A DNA stretch of 64,000 nucleotides from Halichondria panicea (taxonomy: Eukaryota > Porifera > Demospongiae > Suberitida > Halichondriidae). Position 1 is the first letter of the stretch; every line of letters starts with the position of its first letter. Positions 19,199 to 30,520 of this stretch are shown here, one piece after another. Made by a program: the position numbers and the translations under genes. The notes under the pieces are model-generated. The model saw nothing but the letters and a program-made list of their open reading frames with translations, had not been told where the DNA came from and did not search any database. The stretch spans positions 2,480,001 through 2,544,000 of the forward strand of contig NC_087381.1 of the NCBI RefSeq assembly GCF_963675165.1, in the 5' to 3' direction.

Positions 19199-21220
19199 AT
19201 GCAGCTAAAGACTCTAGCTGCTATGGCAAGTTATGATCAGAGAAACGTGTTCGATCTACACCAGTATCAGTGGTCTTTTATTGATAATCCACTAACAGAA
19301 GACGATTTGTGCAGTCGATGTGGTAAAATCCTCAAGGAACCAATGCTAACTGAATGCTGCGGAACACATCTCTGTAGAACATGTGCTGAGCCTGACTTCA
19401 TTGAAGGAAAACTTAATGAATGCCCTGGTTGTAATCAGCCGTCTGTTACATGCATCCTAGATAGACCAAAATGGAAGAATATTCTTTGTTTAAAAGTGAA
19501 ATGCCCAATGAAAGAAAGAGGGTGCCAGTGGAATGGAGACATTCAAAGCATCCACGATCACCTGACTGTGGACTGCAAGTATATGGATTTCGAGTGCAGC
19601 AATGGATGTGGCGAGAGTCTTGAAAGACATGAGATCGCTGATCATCTAGAAAATGCTTGCCCCAAACGCTCTGTGGCATGCCAGCATTGCAATCAAGTGG
19701 GTGCTTTAGAGAACATCGTTGGTGATCATATCTTAATCTGCTTTGAATATATTATTACTTGCCCAAATGGTTGTGGAGAGCAAATGAAGCAGTCCTGGTA
19801 CTATAATCAACATTCAGAAGATTGTACCCACTTGATTGTACCATGTCCCTTCAATTTCGTTGATTGTAGTGCTCTATTTCAGAGAAGGTTGATGCCCCAA
19901 CACCTTATAGAAGACAATCAAAAGCATGCTCATCTTCAGTCAAAATTCATCTGCAGCAAATTAGAAAAGATAAATAACGAATTTCTTCAGCAGATGGAAG
20001 TAAGTGAAAGGCTATACAAATACTATCAAGAGGTGAGTAAAATGAATACTGATGAAATGAGGGAGTCAATTGAGCAACAGATAGAACGTACTACTTCAAG
20101 ACGTGCGCAAAAGATTGAAAATAGTAGAAAAAAATCAATTCAGAGAATTGTCAATTGTGAGAATAGATTTGAACAAACACATAAGCATCTGGAAAGCACA
20201 GTGAAAACGTTGTTCACGAAAGCACCCAATACACTGTGGGAAATAAACTACAACGTGATTCAGTTCGAAAGTAAACTGTATTCTGGTCAATTCAGTGAAT
20301 TATGGACAGGACTACATCATCGAAAGCATCAAGTTGCTATCAAAAAACATAAAACGGGTTCAATGACGCCATCAAAATTCCTTCAAGAAGCGTACATGCT
20401 GAGCACTCTACATCACTACAATATTCTGACACTCCGTGGTGTAGGCACAAGCCAAGAGCCTCTCCTTATTGTCACTGAATATTTGATTCATGGTAATTTG
20501 ATCAACTTTTTTAGTAGCACGAAGAAGGAAAACTTTAGTGTTGGCCTGAAAATGATTGAACAAGTGGCATCTGGAATGGCTTATCTTGAGCGTGTGAATT
20601 GTATTCATAGACGTATTACGTCTCGTTCAATCTTAATTGGCGACAAATTCCATTGCAAGATAGGAAGTTTCTCGTTAGCTCGAAGGTTGAAAGAAGGTGA
20701 ATTTGAATATAAAATTCCACAAGGAGAGAGAGTACCTATCAAATGGTCTGCACCTGAGGTTCTTTCCGAAAATATATATTCCATGAAATCTGATATTTGG
20801 TCGTTTGGAATTTTACAGTATGAGATTATGAGCCACCATACTCTTAAAATGTCTAATTCAAATCTCATAAATACAGAATACAATTTGAACTGTCCTGAGG
20901 ATTGTCAAGAGGAACATTATAAACTCATAGTTCAATGTTGGAGTGGGAACCCTGATTTGAGACCTTCTATCAGCATGTTTTTAAATTTACACACTGCAAT
21001 TTATAGCGTTGCTGACGTAGACAAATTGGCTGAGAATAAAAAAGTTGATTCCAGCTTAGATCTAAATAATGAAGAACTTTATGTGGATGTAGGATCAGAC
21101 CCACGAGAAGACAACAGCCAGAAACAAGGCCCCAAGGAAACTCCTTTTGACGAGGAAGACCCTTGTGATGACCTGAGCGCTATTGACGAGGAAGAAATTT
21201 ATGAGAAATTTACCTTTTAA
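19199..21220 (+). CDS. RING-TRAF zinc finger-coiled coil-pseudokinase protein (gene 2)
   Basis: 673 codons from the first ATG; Met9 is an equally plausible start. RING finger at 38-78 with an intact His (CCGTHLCRTC). TRAF-type zinc fingers at about 100-240 (SNGCGESLERHE, PNGCGEQ). Coiled coil at about 250-340. Kinase-like domain at about 350-600 with beta3 Lys K382 (VAIKKH) and SAPE at 517-520. The catalytic loop is HRR (470-472), the catalytic-loop Asn is Ser477, and DFG is SFS (490-492), so it is more degenerate than its neighbour and almost certainly catalytically dead. An acidic tail (about 611-673) carries two Tyr motifs, LYVDV and IYEKF, that could be phosphorylation or docking sites. 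It is a clear paralogue of the divergent gene to its left, and the tail is absent from that gene. Role inferred: signalling scaffold. Confidence 0.85.
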   Translation: MQLKTLAAMASYDQRNVFDLHQYQWSFIDNPLTEDDLCSRCGKILKEPMLTECCGTHLCRTCAEPDFIEGKLNECPGCNQPSVTCILDRPKWKNILCLKVKCPMKERGCQWNGDIQSIHDHLTVDCKYMDFECSNGCGESLERHEIADHLENACPKRSVACQHCNQVGALENIVGDHILICFEYIITCPNGCGEQMKQSWYYNQHSEDCTHLIVPCPFNFVDCSALFQRRLMPQHLIEDNQKHAHLQSKFICSKLEKINNEFLQQMEVSERLYKYYQEVSKMNTDEMRESIEQQIERTTSRRAQKIENSRKKSIQRIVNCENRFEQTHKHLESTVKTLFTKAPNTLWEINYNVIQFESKLYSGQFSELWTGLHHRKHQVAIKKHKTGSMTPSKFLQEAYMLSTLHHYNILTLRGVGTSQEPLLIVTEYLIHGNLINFFSSTKKENFSVGLKMIEQVASGMAYLERVNCIHRRITSRSILIGDKFHCKIGSFSLARRLKEGEFEYKIPQGERVPIKWSAPEVLSENIYSMKSDIWSFGILQYEIMSHHTLKMSNSNLINTEYNLNCPEDCQEEHYKLIVQCWSGNPDLRPSISMFLNLHTAIYSVADVDKLAENKKVDSSLDLNNEELYVDVGSDPREDNSQKQGPKETPFDEEDPCDDLSAIDEEEIYEKFTF

Positions 21221-22162
21221 TGTTCTGGAAAATCCCAAGGACGGCATCTATATTAGTCTTATAAGTTCTTACCAGATAATTGTTTCACAACAGGAAAGAT
21301 TGAGTAAACTTTATAGTAAATTTAATTGATGCCGTACATAGCTGTGTCCAGTCCAGGGACAGTCCACTCTGTAGTATATCTGCATGTCTATACGTACAGA
21401 ATATATTTAGCATACTAACAAATCGACACTAAGGTGGTGGGTGATGGCCGTGACGGTAATCGCTTCGCAGAACAGAGGTGGCAACTGCACATGCAGTTGA
21501 CTCTTTTAAAAATGAAAAAAGTTCTAATAAACAGAAGTATAATAATTATGCATGGTTTGAGCACTTAGTGCAACTTTAATGTTTAACATTCATGATGTGG
21601 CAATATCCCCCCATTTCCTCAAGGGGAAAAAAGGGGGGGTTTGGTAAACTGTGGGGCCACTCCCTCACTGTGCTAACATTCATACCGCTGCATGCCTGAA
21701 CAGCAATTTTTTAAGCCTTATGCTGATGATTGCTTTGGCCGCTTGGCCATACCACATTCATTATAATTTTATCCTTAATAATTATAATTTTATGCTTAAT
21801 AATCACGTATACTCTAATCTGACAGCGATCACGCCCGAAGGCGGAGAAGTATATATTATGGTAATATATAAGCGTTAATAACAACATTTTCAAACCATGC
21901 TATATAGAATTAAGGGTGGGAAGGGAGGGAAAGACTTTGCAGCTGACAACTGAATATGTTTCTTCTTGTAATGGAGCTAGCAGTAGCTATAGTGCACAAT
22001 AATTGTCATTATGTGCAACACATGATCCCTATACCTGGCCTTGCATTTGACCACAATTATGCTGCTAAACAGGAAGTAGCCCCATCTGATGTTAAATGCA
22101 TGCCTTTAACTAGAGTCTAATATCATTATTTTAGCTCTGTTAAAAGACTTCTAACAGAAAGG
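21221..22162. other. Intergenic, no gene seen
   Basis: AT-rich DNA with a C/G-rich patch at about 21605-21640 and several ATAATTAT-type words. I see no supported gene or RNA. Confidence 0.5.
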
Positions 22163-23640
22163 ATGAGGTACAAGTTGCGATATTTCTACTCAAAGGGAAC
22201 TTTTCTAGTTCTTGTGTAGAGAATGCTTATAACATCAACATCGACTTTCCTATTTCTTATGCTCACCAAATCAGGAGGTATCCATTGGCAAACCAATAAG
22301 GACCCAAATTTCTTCTGATACCGATGATTGCATTTTTCCCCATAGCAGGCTGGCTAGCTGATGTACAGTATGGAAACTTCAAGGTGTTTAGGTTCGGTGT
22401 ACTGCTATTATTTGTTTCAACGGTAATGACCTGTATTTTTCTGATAATTAAAGAAGAGGGAGTTCATCCGACTGTTACTAGGGTTGCTACAACTGCAGCT
22501 GTGTTAGGTGCTTATCTTGGAGTTAGTGCATGCATATATAGTAACAGCTCTTCAGCTATAGGCTTGGATCAGATGCCAGATGCTTCGTCTGCATGACAAC
22601 ATTATAAGTTTTATAAAGTGGTTCATTTTTTCAGCTCTCTTCGATGAATGGAGCAGTGAAGTAATCATAAGAAGTACAAAAGTATGTACTTCTGTAGATC
22701 CTGACAATAAATTCAAGTCTCTACCCAGTGTTTGCTATGAGCATTCTGTGCTATAGTATATTTCTTTTAGCCCTCAAATGGCTAATAATTGAACCAAAGT
22801 CACCTCAGTCCCTCAACATCATCTATACCAAGTGCTCAAGTTTGCAGCCAAGCACAAAGCTCCCCTCAATCGCAGTGCTCTCACATACTGGGAGGAAGAC
22901 ATACCTTCAAGAAGGACTTTGGAAAGTCGAGATATGGTGGTCCATTCACTACAGAACAAGTTGAAGATGTGAAAACATTCTTCAAGCTTATTGTTATCCA
23001 AATACCATTATTTATTGTCTCATTGTCATTTCGGAAATTATTTGTACATATTAATCACCAACCATTAACCTCCTCTGTCGACATATTATATGCACTGCTT
23101 CACTTATTAGTCTCTTCACTTATCACCCATGTGTCTGTGCAATGTTAGTAACGCTTATCTCAGAATTTATAGTCTATCCTCATTAAAATGGAACCACCAA
23201 GTATCCTGAAACAGATTGGATTTGCTTGCTTCATCATTGTGAATTGTGATAGCATGGAATATTGAGTGCAGAAGTTGTGAGCTATTTCCATGATATACAA
23301 TTGAAATAGCTAGTTCAATTATTGGTAGTCTTGTTCATATTTCCTTCTAGACAAATACTGTTCTGTTGTTTGTTTGTGCATAATCTCTATATAACATAGT
23401 TTATTGGCGGGATTTGCATTATTACTTCACGCCTCATCATTAGGCCTTGGTAAAGTTTTCTTCCATGCCACGATGAAGTTTTGCAACAAATGCTATTTTC
23501 ATCAGCCATGGTAGCAATCACTTTGTTTTGGTACTGTCTCCTGGCTCGCTGGTACAAGAGGAGAGTTAGAGACAAGGAATACAATGCACACAGAGTGGTG
23601 GAGGAGGTCTATGATCGATACCTTTCCAACGACATGTATA
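22163..23640 (+). pseudogene. POT-like transporter pseudogene, group B (copy 3)
   Basis: Relic of the group B transporter. The start is near intact (MRYKLRYFYSKGTFLVL), but the next Trp codon is TAG. Later there are frameshifts around 22320, 22590 (DQMPDASS split), 22830, 22912 and 23185. The stop region has lost one base, so the C-terminal frame runs past the normal end after DRYLSNDMY. The central loop is still recognisable at 22840-22975. The closest relative is the intact gene at 27221. Confidence 0.85.
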
Positions 23641-23889
23641 CTGAACAACTAAGATATAATTATAACAGAGCAACCTCGTATAAGTATATGGGTCATAAAC
23701 TGTTTCTTTACATAATTATTATGATAGTCATTATTAGCTTTATTTGTCTTTAAGTACATACATGCACTGTGTGGTTTCATTTTCAATCAAGATTATTACA
23801 GCCAATCTTTCCCTCCTCTGGCTTGCGCCCTCAGGCTCGATTGGTTTACTGCTATAAGTACCTATATATAATAAAATATGTATCGATCT

Positions 23890-24358
23890 TATGGCAAGCG
23901 GAGTGGTTCAAAAATAGAAAGCACAAAACGTACTGTTATTATGCCTAAAAACGTAAGTGTTTCATTATACTTCTACGTCTCCTGCAACGTAATGTTATTT
24001 ATTATAAACGTACGTGGTTTTTCATACAAAAACGTACGTGCCAGGTTATATATATATCTGAAACACCTAGCAAGTGACAGAGAGACTTGCACAAAAAGCG
24101 TAGCTGGCTAATTATTACATTAATACGTCTCCAAGAATAGGTTTTTGCGTAAAATGAAACGCGTATGTTTATAACAAAATACGTACGTTTATAATAAACA
24201 CCTTACGTTGCAGGAAGACATAATAGCGGTATAATGAAACACGTAAGTTTTAGGTATCTATAGAAAACAGGTATGTTTTTAGCCAACACACGTAGGTTTT
24301 AAGGTATAATAACAGTACGTTTTGTGCTTTCTATTTTTGAACCACTCCGCTTGCCATA
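23890..24358. mobile_element. 469-bp MITE with 53-bp perfect TIRs and CGATCT target duplication
   Basis: Termini TATGGCAAGCGG ... CCGCTTGCCATA. The inverted repeats 23890-23942 and 24306-24358 match base for base. The flanking 6-bp direct repeat CGATCT is at 23884-23889 and 24359-24364. The paralogous region near 28952 has a single CGATCT and no insert, which is an empty site. The interior is full of ACGTAAG/ACGTACG words in both orientations. No coding capacity. Confidence 0.92.
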
Positions 24359-24869
24359 CGATCTCGTCCTCCACACTGTCCAATTGTGTATTAGTACAAC
24401 CAGTAGGTTGTACAAATAGGATTGACAGTGCAGTTGTGTGTGTTTTCAATTATTGCACACATTTTGACTTGTGTTTAGACTGCTCTATTTCTGCAGGGAA
24501 ATTAAGGCCACATCAAGAAACTAACTGGATAGATAGCTTAGTTAGCCTTTTATCTGTATACATGTGTGATATTATAGTCTATGAATATTCTCATGCAATA
24601 CTATTGATATTTGAAAAATTGCCCTATTTTCATTTCACCATGTTTTGTCTGACTGACTAAATATAAGTAAGTTAGTAAGTAAGTAACATTCTTGGAAAGC
24701 ATTTCCTCCTTGTACAGACATGTTCAGAAGATTCTAGATACAGCCTCTAGTCGACTAGAACCCGGACCATGGGTGTTTTTCAAAATTGCATTCGCTTCCA
24801 AGAGGCAGATGACCTTTCAGGCTCCACATTTCTTACCTACGGAATTCCGCCATCTTTAAATGACTGCCA

Positions 24870-25378
24870 CTGCTAAATCTATTCTAATGATTATTGAAGA
24901 CAGATATCATAGAGGCTTCAGGTTCATTACAGCTATGCGCCGGGCAGGAAGCCGGCTCAGAGGCTGCGATCCATGCCATGAGATCCATCTTTTCTGGGGA
25001 AGAATGTGAGGCGGTACTCCTAGTTGATGCTAAAAATGCCTTCAATACTCTGAATCGCCAAGCCACGCTTCACAACATTCGCATTATCTGTCCTGCTTTT
25101 TCAACCATTCTCATCAACACCTATCGGTCCCTCAAACTACTCCTGCAAGGTGGTGAGCACTTACTCTCGGAGGAAGGCACCACACAGGGAGACCCTTTAG
25201 CAATGGCTATGTATGCTCTGGGCATGTGCATATATCCACTCATTACTCAACTGTGCGGCCCTGCTCGACAAGTTTGGTTTGCCGATGATGCAACTGCAGC
25301 CACTGCTAAATCTATTCTAATGATATTGAAGACAGATATCATAGAGGCTTCAGGTTCATTACAGCTATGCGCCGGGCA
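24870..25378 (+). repeat. Direct repeat of ~75 bp inside the non-LTR element
   Basis: The segment coding TAKSILMI...KTDIIEASGSLQLCAG appears at about 24870-24945 and 25304-25378 with one indel. Its two halves belong to different places of the reverse transcriptase. The repeat therefore looks like the junction of a former tandem duplication of the ~430-bp piece between them. Confidence 0.75.
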
Positions 25379-26864
25379 TTTCCATCAAGGAAATCAAGAA
25401 GTGGTGGGACACACTAGTCTCGTCTGGTGGAGCCTTCGGCTATGACCTGGCTGATTGTCAAAGAAGAGTTTTACGACAAAGCTATGGACACTTTCAAAAC
25501 AACTGGCATTGGGATCTCTGTAAATGGAAAACGACACTTAGGTGCAGCCATCGGAAAGCGGTCATTTGGAAGAATATGTTACCATAAAGGTAGAAGAATG
25601 GGTTGACCAAGTTCATCGTCTCTCAACCATAGCCAAAACACAGCCCCATGCGCAGCGGCATATGCAGCCTATACCCATGGCCTGACTAGTAGATGGACTT
25701 ATTTCCTTCGGACCATACCCGACATCAATCACATCCTACAACCCCTGGAGGAAGCAATACATCAGGTCTTCCTTCCCGCTCTAATTATAACGGGTCAACC
25801 AACGTTCAGTCTCAAAGTAAGAGAAGTGCTGTCTCTACCAGTATGCTTAAGTGGTCTAGGCATCTCAATTCCATCAAAATCTGCATCCAGTGAATTCTCA
25901 ACATCAGAAAAAGTAACAGCCCCCCTAGTGACACTTATCACTGATCAAGAGCCCTGCTACAATGTAGACTATGAGAAACTGAAGGAGATCAAAGCCAAGA
26001 TAAGATCTGACAAAGCCCAGAATCAGACTTCTAGACTAACAGATCTAAAGAAAGACCCTCATTAAAGCGTGCACTCGACCTTGCTGAGGAGAAAGGAGCC
26101 TCAACATGGCTCACAGTACTCCCAATTGAAGAGTATGGATTTGCTCTGCACAAGGGGCCTTTTGTGATGCTTTGTCCCTCCGCTATGCGTGGCACATTCC
26201 TCATCAGCCAGAGACTTGTGCTTGTGGGAAGTCTTTTGATGTGAACCACGCAATGATTTGCCCTAAAGGTGGCTTTCCTATTATTCGCCACAATGAAGTA
26301 AGAGACATAACAGCTGACCTGCTTACGGAGATCTGCCATGATGTTGAATTAGAGCCAACGCTGCAACCGCTCACCGGTGAAAGGCTATCTCACCGCACAG
26401 CAAACACAGAAGATGGAGCAAGGCTGGATGTTAAAGCCCGTGGGTTTTGGGACAGGATGCAATGTGCATTTTTTGACATTAGGGTTTTTTACCCCAACGC
26501 ACAAAGTAATCGCTCAGCCCAGTTATCCACAGCATACAACAAACACGAATCAGAAAAAAGACGCGTATATGGCCACAGAGTCAGGGATATATAATATGGC
26601 TCATTCTCTCCCTTGGTATTCTCCTCAACTGGAGGTATGGGCAAAGAAGCCAAGATTGTGTTCAAGAGGATAGCATCACTCGTGTCTGTTAAGAGGAACA
26701 CCCCGTCTCCAAAGCGATTAATTGGATTCGCTGCAGGCTCTCTTTTTCGCTCTTAAGATCATCACTTCACTATGCATTCGTGGCACACGCTCCCACACCC
26801 ACAATGCGCTGAAGAACAGTGACATTTCAATTGAGCTGGCTCTTAGCGAGAGCCACCTCAATTA
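24870..26864 (+). mobile_element. Degenerate non-LTR retrotransposon with zinc/endonuclease-like C-terminus
   Basis: Broken reverse transcriptase. Blocks read VLLVDAKNAFNTLNRQ (about 25018), EGTTQGDPLA (25180) and the catalytic box WFADDA (about 25277). Further downstream are the C-terminal block CACGKSF-H-CPKGG-RHNEVRD (about 26218-26310) and EP...DGARLDV...FFDIRVF (26350-26490). That order (a C-C-H-C knuckle followed by a PD-(D/E)xK-like core) is typical of site-specific elements such as R2-type ones with a restriction-like endonuclease. Many frameshifts and stops. The 5' part is missing. The C-terminal text SDISIELALSESHLN ends near 26864. A ~75-bp segment occurs twice (24870-24945 and 25304-25378). 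Confidence 0.75.
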
Positions 26865-27220
26865 ACAGTTGACAGTGTACTTACATGTGTTTCTCACTAC
26901 TTTACTATTTTTACAACTAGTCTACATGCTTGCCCTCTTGTAATTTCTTGTTTCTTCGCTTTTTCGCGCTTTTCTTTTCCTGGAAATCCTAGCAACGTTC
27001 ACATTGCAAATGTTTTTTTAGTTTGATATCATTATACAGAATAACAGAAGCTTGTGTAGACTAATAATTGTGATAGATATTCCCACATGCATTCATACGC
27101 ACAATTGATACTTGTTTACATGGAAATAGAAAGTGATAAAGGTCAAAATGAGAAAGTTTATATAGAGTATATAGCTAGCTAGCTAGATCATTAATTTTAC
27201 ACTTATTCAAAGAAAAAAAG

Positions 27221-28717
27221 ATGAAGTACAAGCTGCGATATTTCTACTCAAAAGGAGCTTTTCTAGTTCTTGTGTGGATGATGCTTATTACATCAGCAAT
27301 GAATTTCTTATTTCGTATGCTCAACAATTCATGGACGAGAATCAAAACCTATCATTCCTACAATGATCAAACACTTTTGTTACCAATGATTGCCTTTATC
27401 CCCATAGCGGGCTGGCTAGCTGATGTACGGTATGGAAACTTCAAGGTGTTTAGGTTCGGTGTACTACTATTATTTATCTCAACAGTATTGACATGTATTT
27501 GTTTGATTATAAGAGTTCATCCGACTGTTACTATGGTTGCTACAACTGCAGCTGTGTTAGTTGCATATCTTGGAGTTAGTGCATGCGCAGTAACAGCTCT
27601 TCAGCTAGGCTTGGATCAGATGCCAGATGCTTCGTCTGACAACATTATAAGTTTAATTGAGTGGTTCATTTTCTCAGCTATCTTTGGTGTATGGATTAGT
27701 GATATTATCCTAAACAGTACAATATCCTGTGCTCTCGTAGATCCTGATAATGATTTTATTTTCTTTAGTCTCTACCCAGTGCTTGCTATGAGCATTCTGT
27801 GCTGTAGTATTTTTCTCTTAGCCCCAAAATGGCTAATAATTGAACTAAAATCACCTCAGTCTCTCAAAATCATCTACCAAGTTCTCAAGTTTGCTGCCAA
27901 GCACAAAGCTCCCCTCAATCGCAGTGCTCTCACATACTGGGAGGAAGACATACCTTCAAGAACGGACCTGGGAAAGTCGAGATACGGTGGTCCATTCACT
28001 ACAGAGCAAGTTGAAGATGTGAAAACGTTCTTCAAGATTATCGTTATCCAAATACCACTGTTTTTTGTCTCATTATCAATTCGCAAATTACGTGTATATC
28101 TTGATTCCCAACGATTCCTATCTATCAACAGATGCACTGCTTCACTTATTAGTTTCACTTATCACCCGTGTGTCTGTGCAATGTTAGTAACGCTTATCTC
28201 AGAATTTATAGTTTATCCTCTAGTTAAAATGGAACCTCCAAGTATCCTCAAACAGATTGGATTTGCTTGTTTCATCATTGTGGCATCAAATATAGGATTA
28301 TTGAGTGCAGAAGTTGTGAGCTATTTCCATGATATACAAATTTGGATTGAAGTAGGTAGTTCAATAATTGGCGGTCTCGTTAACTTATCCTTTTTGACGA
28401 ACAGTATTTTGTTGTTTGCTTGTGCGCAATCTCCATATAACATGCGTGGTCTATTGGCGGGATTTGCATTATTACTTCATGCCTCATCATTAGCCCTTGG
28501 TGAAGTTTTCTTCCGTATCACGATGAAGTTTTGCAACAAATGCTACAACTATATAATATATTCATCAGTCATGGTAGCGATTACTTTGTTTGGATTCATC
28601 CTGTACTGCCTCCTGGCTCGCTGGTACAAGAGGAGAGTTAGAGACGAGGAATACAATGCACACAGAGTGGTGGAGGAGGTCTATGATCGATACCTTTCCA
28701 ACGATATGTATCACTGA
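27221..28717 (+). CDS. POT/PTR-like membrane transporter, group B, intact
   Basis: 498 codons, no introns, with about 12 hydrophobic segments. It is the only intact group B member here. Landmarks: N-terminus MKYKLRYFYSKGAFLVL, loop GWLADVRYGNFKVFRFG, LGLDQMPDAS, a central cytoplasmic loop with [18 protein letters not shown] and [29 protein letters not shown], and tail RRVRDEEYNAHRVVEEVYDR. It differs from group A over most membrane segments, yet the ~70-codon central loop is nearly identical even at the DNA level. Upstream is a TAGCTAGCTAGCTAG run at 27172-27186. Substrate unknown; function inferred from the POT family. Confidence 0.85.
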   Translation: MKYKLRYFYSKGAFLVLVWMMLITSAMNFLFRMLNNSWTRIKTYHSYNDQTLLLPMIAFIPIAGWLADVRYGNFKVFRFGVLLLFISTVLTCICLIIRVHPTVTMVATTAAVLVAYLGVSACAVTALQLGLDQMPDASSDNIISLIEWFIFSAIFGVWISDIILNSTISCALVDPDNDFIFFSLYPVLAMSILCCSIFLLAPKWLIIELKSPQSLKIIYQVLKFAAKHKAPLNRSALTYWEEDIPSRTDLGKSRYGGPFTTEQVEDVKTFFKIIVIQIPLFFVSLSIRKLRVYLDSQRFLSINRCTASLISFTYHPCVCAMLVTLISEFIVYPLVKMEPPSILKQIGFACFIIVASNIGLLSAEVVSYFHDIQIWIEVGSSIIGGLVNLSFLTNSILLFACAQSPYNMRGLLAGFALLLHASSLALGEVFFRITMKFCNKCYNYIIYSSVMVAITLFGFILYCLLARWYKRRVRDEEYNAHRVVEEVYDRYLSNDMYH

Positions 28718-29133
28718 ACAATACAACTAAGATATATTTATAACAGAGCAACCTCGTATACGTATATGAATTAATGTAATAAATTTTTTTCTTCACATAT
28801 TATGATAGTCATTATTAGCTTTATTTGTCTTTAAGTACATACATACAGTCATGCACTGTTTGGTTTCATTTTCAATCAAGATTATTACAGCCAATCTTTC
28901 CCTCCTCTGGGTTGCGCCCTCAGGCTCGATGGGATAAGTACTATATATCTATGTATCGATCTCATCCTCCAATTGAGGTTATAATTATACAGGTGGTTGA
29001 ATAACAAAAAAGCTGTGTAATTGTGATCAATTAATGCTTAATTGTTTACATGGAAAGTGATAATGTCAACAGAACATGTTAGAAAGTTTAGAGTATATAG
29101 CTAGCTAGATCATTAATTTACAAAGAGAAAAAG

Positions 29134-29849
29134 GTGAAGTACAAGCTGCGATATTTCTACTCAAAGGGAGCTTTTCTAGTTCTTGTGTGAATAATGCTTA
29201 TTACATCAGCAATGAATTTCTTATTTCGTATGCTCAACAATTATTCATGGAGAATCAAAACCTATATCATTCCTACAATGATCAAACACTTCTTCTGATA
29301 CCGACGATTGCCTTCATTCCCATATCAGGCGGGCTAGCTGATGTACAGTATGGAAACTTCAAGGTGTTTAGGTTTGGTGCAGTACTATTATTTGTCTCAG
29401 GGTATTGACCTGCATTTGTTTGGTAATTCAAATGGAGGGAATTCATCCGACTGTGGCTATGGTTGCTACAACTGCAGCTGTGTTAGTAACATACCTTGAA
29501 ATTAGTGCATGCGCAGTAACAGCTCTTCAGCTAGGCTTGGATCAGATGCCAGATGCTTCGCCTGACAACATCATAAGTTTTATTAAATGGCTCATTTTCT
29601 CAGCTCTATTTGGTGTATGGATTAGTGACACTATCCAGTATCTTGTGCTTTCGTAGATCCTGATAATGATTTCATTTTCTTTAGTCTCTCTCTACCGGGT
29701 GTTTGCTATGAGCATTCCGTGCTGTAGTATTTTTCTTTTAGCCCCAAAATGGCTAATAATTGAACCAAAATCACCTCAGTCCCTCAAAATCATCTACCAA
29801 GTTCTCAAGTTTGCAGTCAAGCACAAAGTTCCCCCCAATCACATTCTAT
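29134..29849 (+). pseudogene. Truncated POT-like pseudogene, group B (copy 5)
   Basis: The ATG has become GTG and the early Trp codon is TGA. There are frameshifts near 29400 and 29640. The relic keeps LGLDQMPDAS and ends within the central loop (VLKFAVKHKVPPNH). It then joins sequence that lies upstream of other group A genes, next to the MITE at 29853. It probably arose by unequal recombination. Confidence 0.85.
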
Positions 29850-29852
29850 ATA

Positions 29853-30013
29853 CCATATAGCTGGTTATTTTTTTCGATTTATAGAGCATCACACGAAAAT
29901 GAAATTATTGCACTGCAATAAGTTCAACATCACTATAATTATTGAGCTGTACGAATATTAAAAATACGCAAATGGTAGTTCATACAAAATAATTTGAAAA
30001 TTACGCTATACGG
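29853..30013. mobile_element. MITE, CCGTATAGCGGG family (copy)
   Basis: Ends TA-CCATATAGCTGG ... CGCTATACGG-TA. Interior GATTTATAGAGCATC and ATTATTGAGCTGTACGAA are shared with the copies at 45572-45748 and about 48950-49105. Confidence 0.7.
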
Positions 30014-30520
30014 TACTAAGAAAAGGACGAAAATATAGGTGCAGTCAGACGATAAGACAGTTATCATGCACCTCTGTGTTGAAAAGCCCTTTCCCATGTT
30101 AAGTGACATACATTTACGTAGCACTTTTGTTAGTATTCTAATTAGATAAAAAGGTTCTTGGGACAACAATTCTATCGATTATTCGGAAGCAATTGAGGAA
30201 GCACTTGAGAAGCTTGTGAAACATAAAAACGTGGTTACTGCATGTAGCTATAGGTGCAAACTTTTAGTTTCATTTGAGAATATCGTATGCATGATGATGT
30301 AGCTGCAGCCATGCTTGTGTTGATGCCACAGATTATAACTTTCAATAATTGATTGTTTAGAAGCACTTGATGAATTAATTTTGATTGTAAAGCATTCAGA
30401 AATGCAGCCCTACTGTGGACATACTTTCAGTTTCATTTGAGAACTCACAATCATATAAATGTAGCTACTTGTGTCAATGCAACAGATTGTAGTGAATACG
30501 TCAAAGTTGAAGATTTAACC
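30014..30520 (+). other. Upstream region of the 30521 transporter, shared with other units
   Basis: No gene. The sequence is homologous to 45750-46188 upstream of the 46189 transporter, and recurring phrases such as ACTTTTAGTTTCATTTGAGAA and TGTGTCAATGCAACAGATTGTA precede most group A copies. It may hold the family promoter. Confidence 0.6.

Noticed and set aside
30437-30520. Possible 28-residue N-terminal extension of the 30521 transporter
   Set aside because: The same DNA is non-coding upstream sequence in sister units, and the downstream ATG is conserved everywhere.
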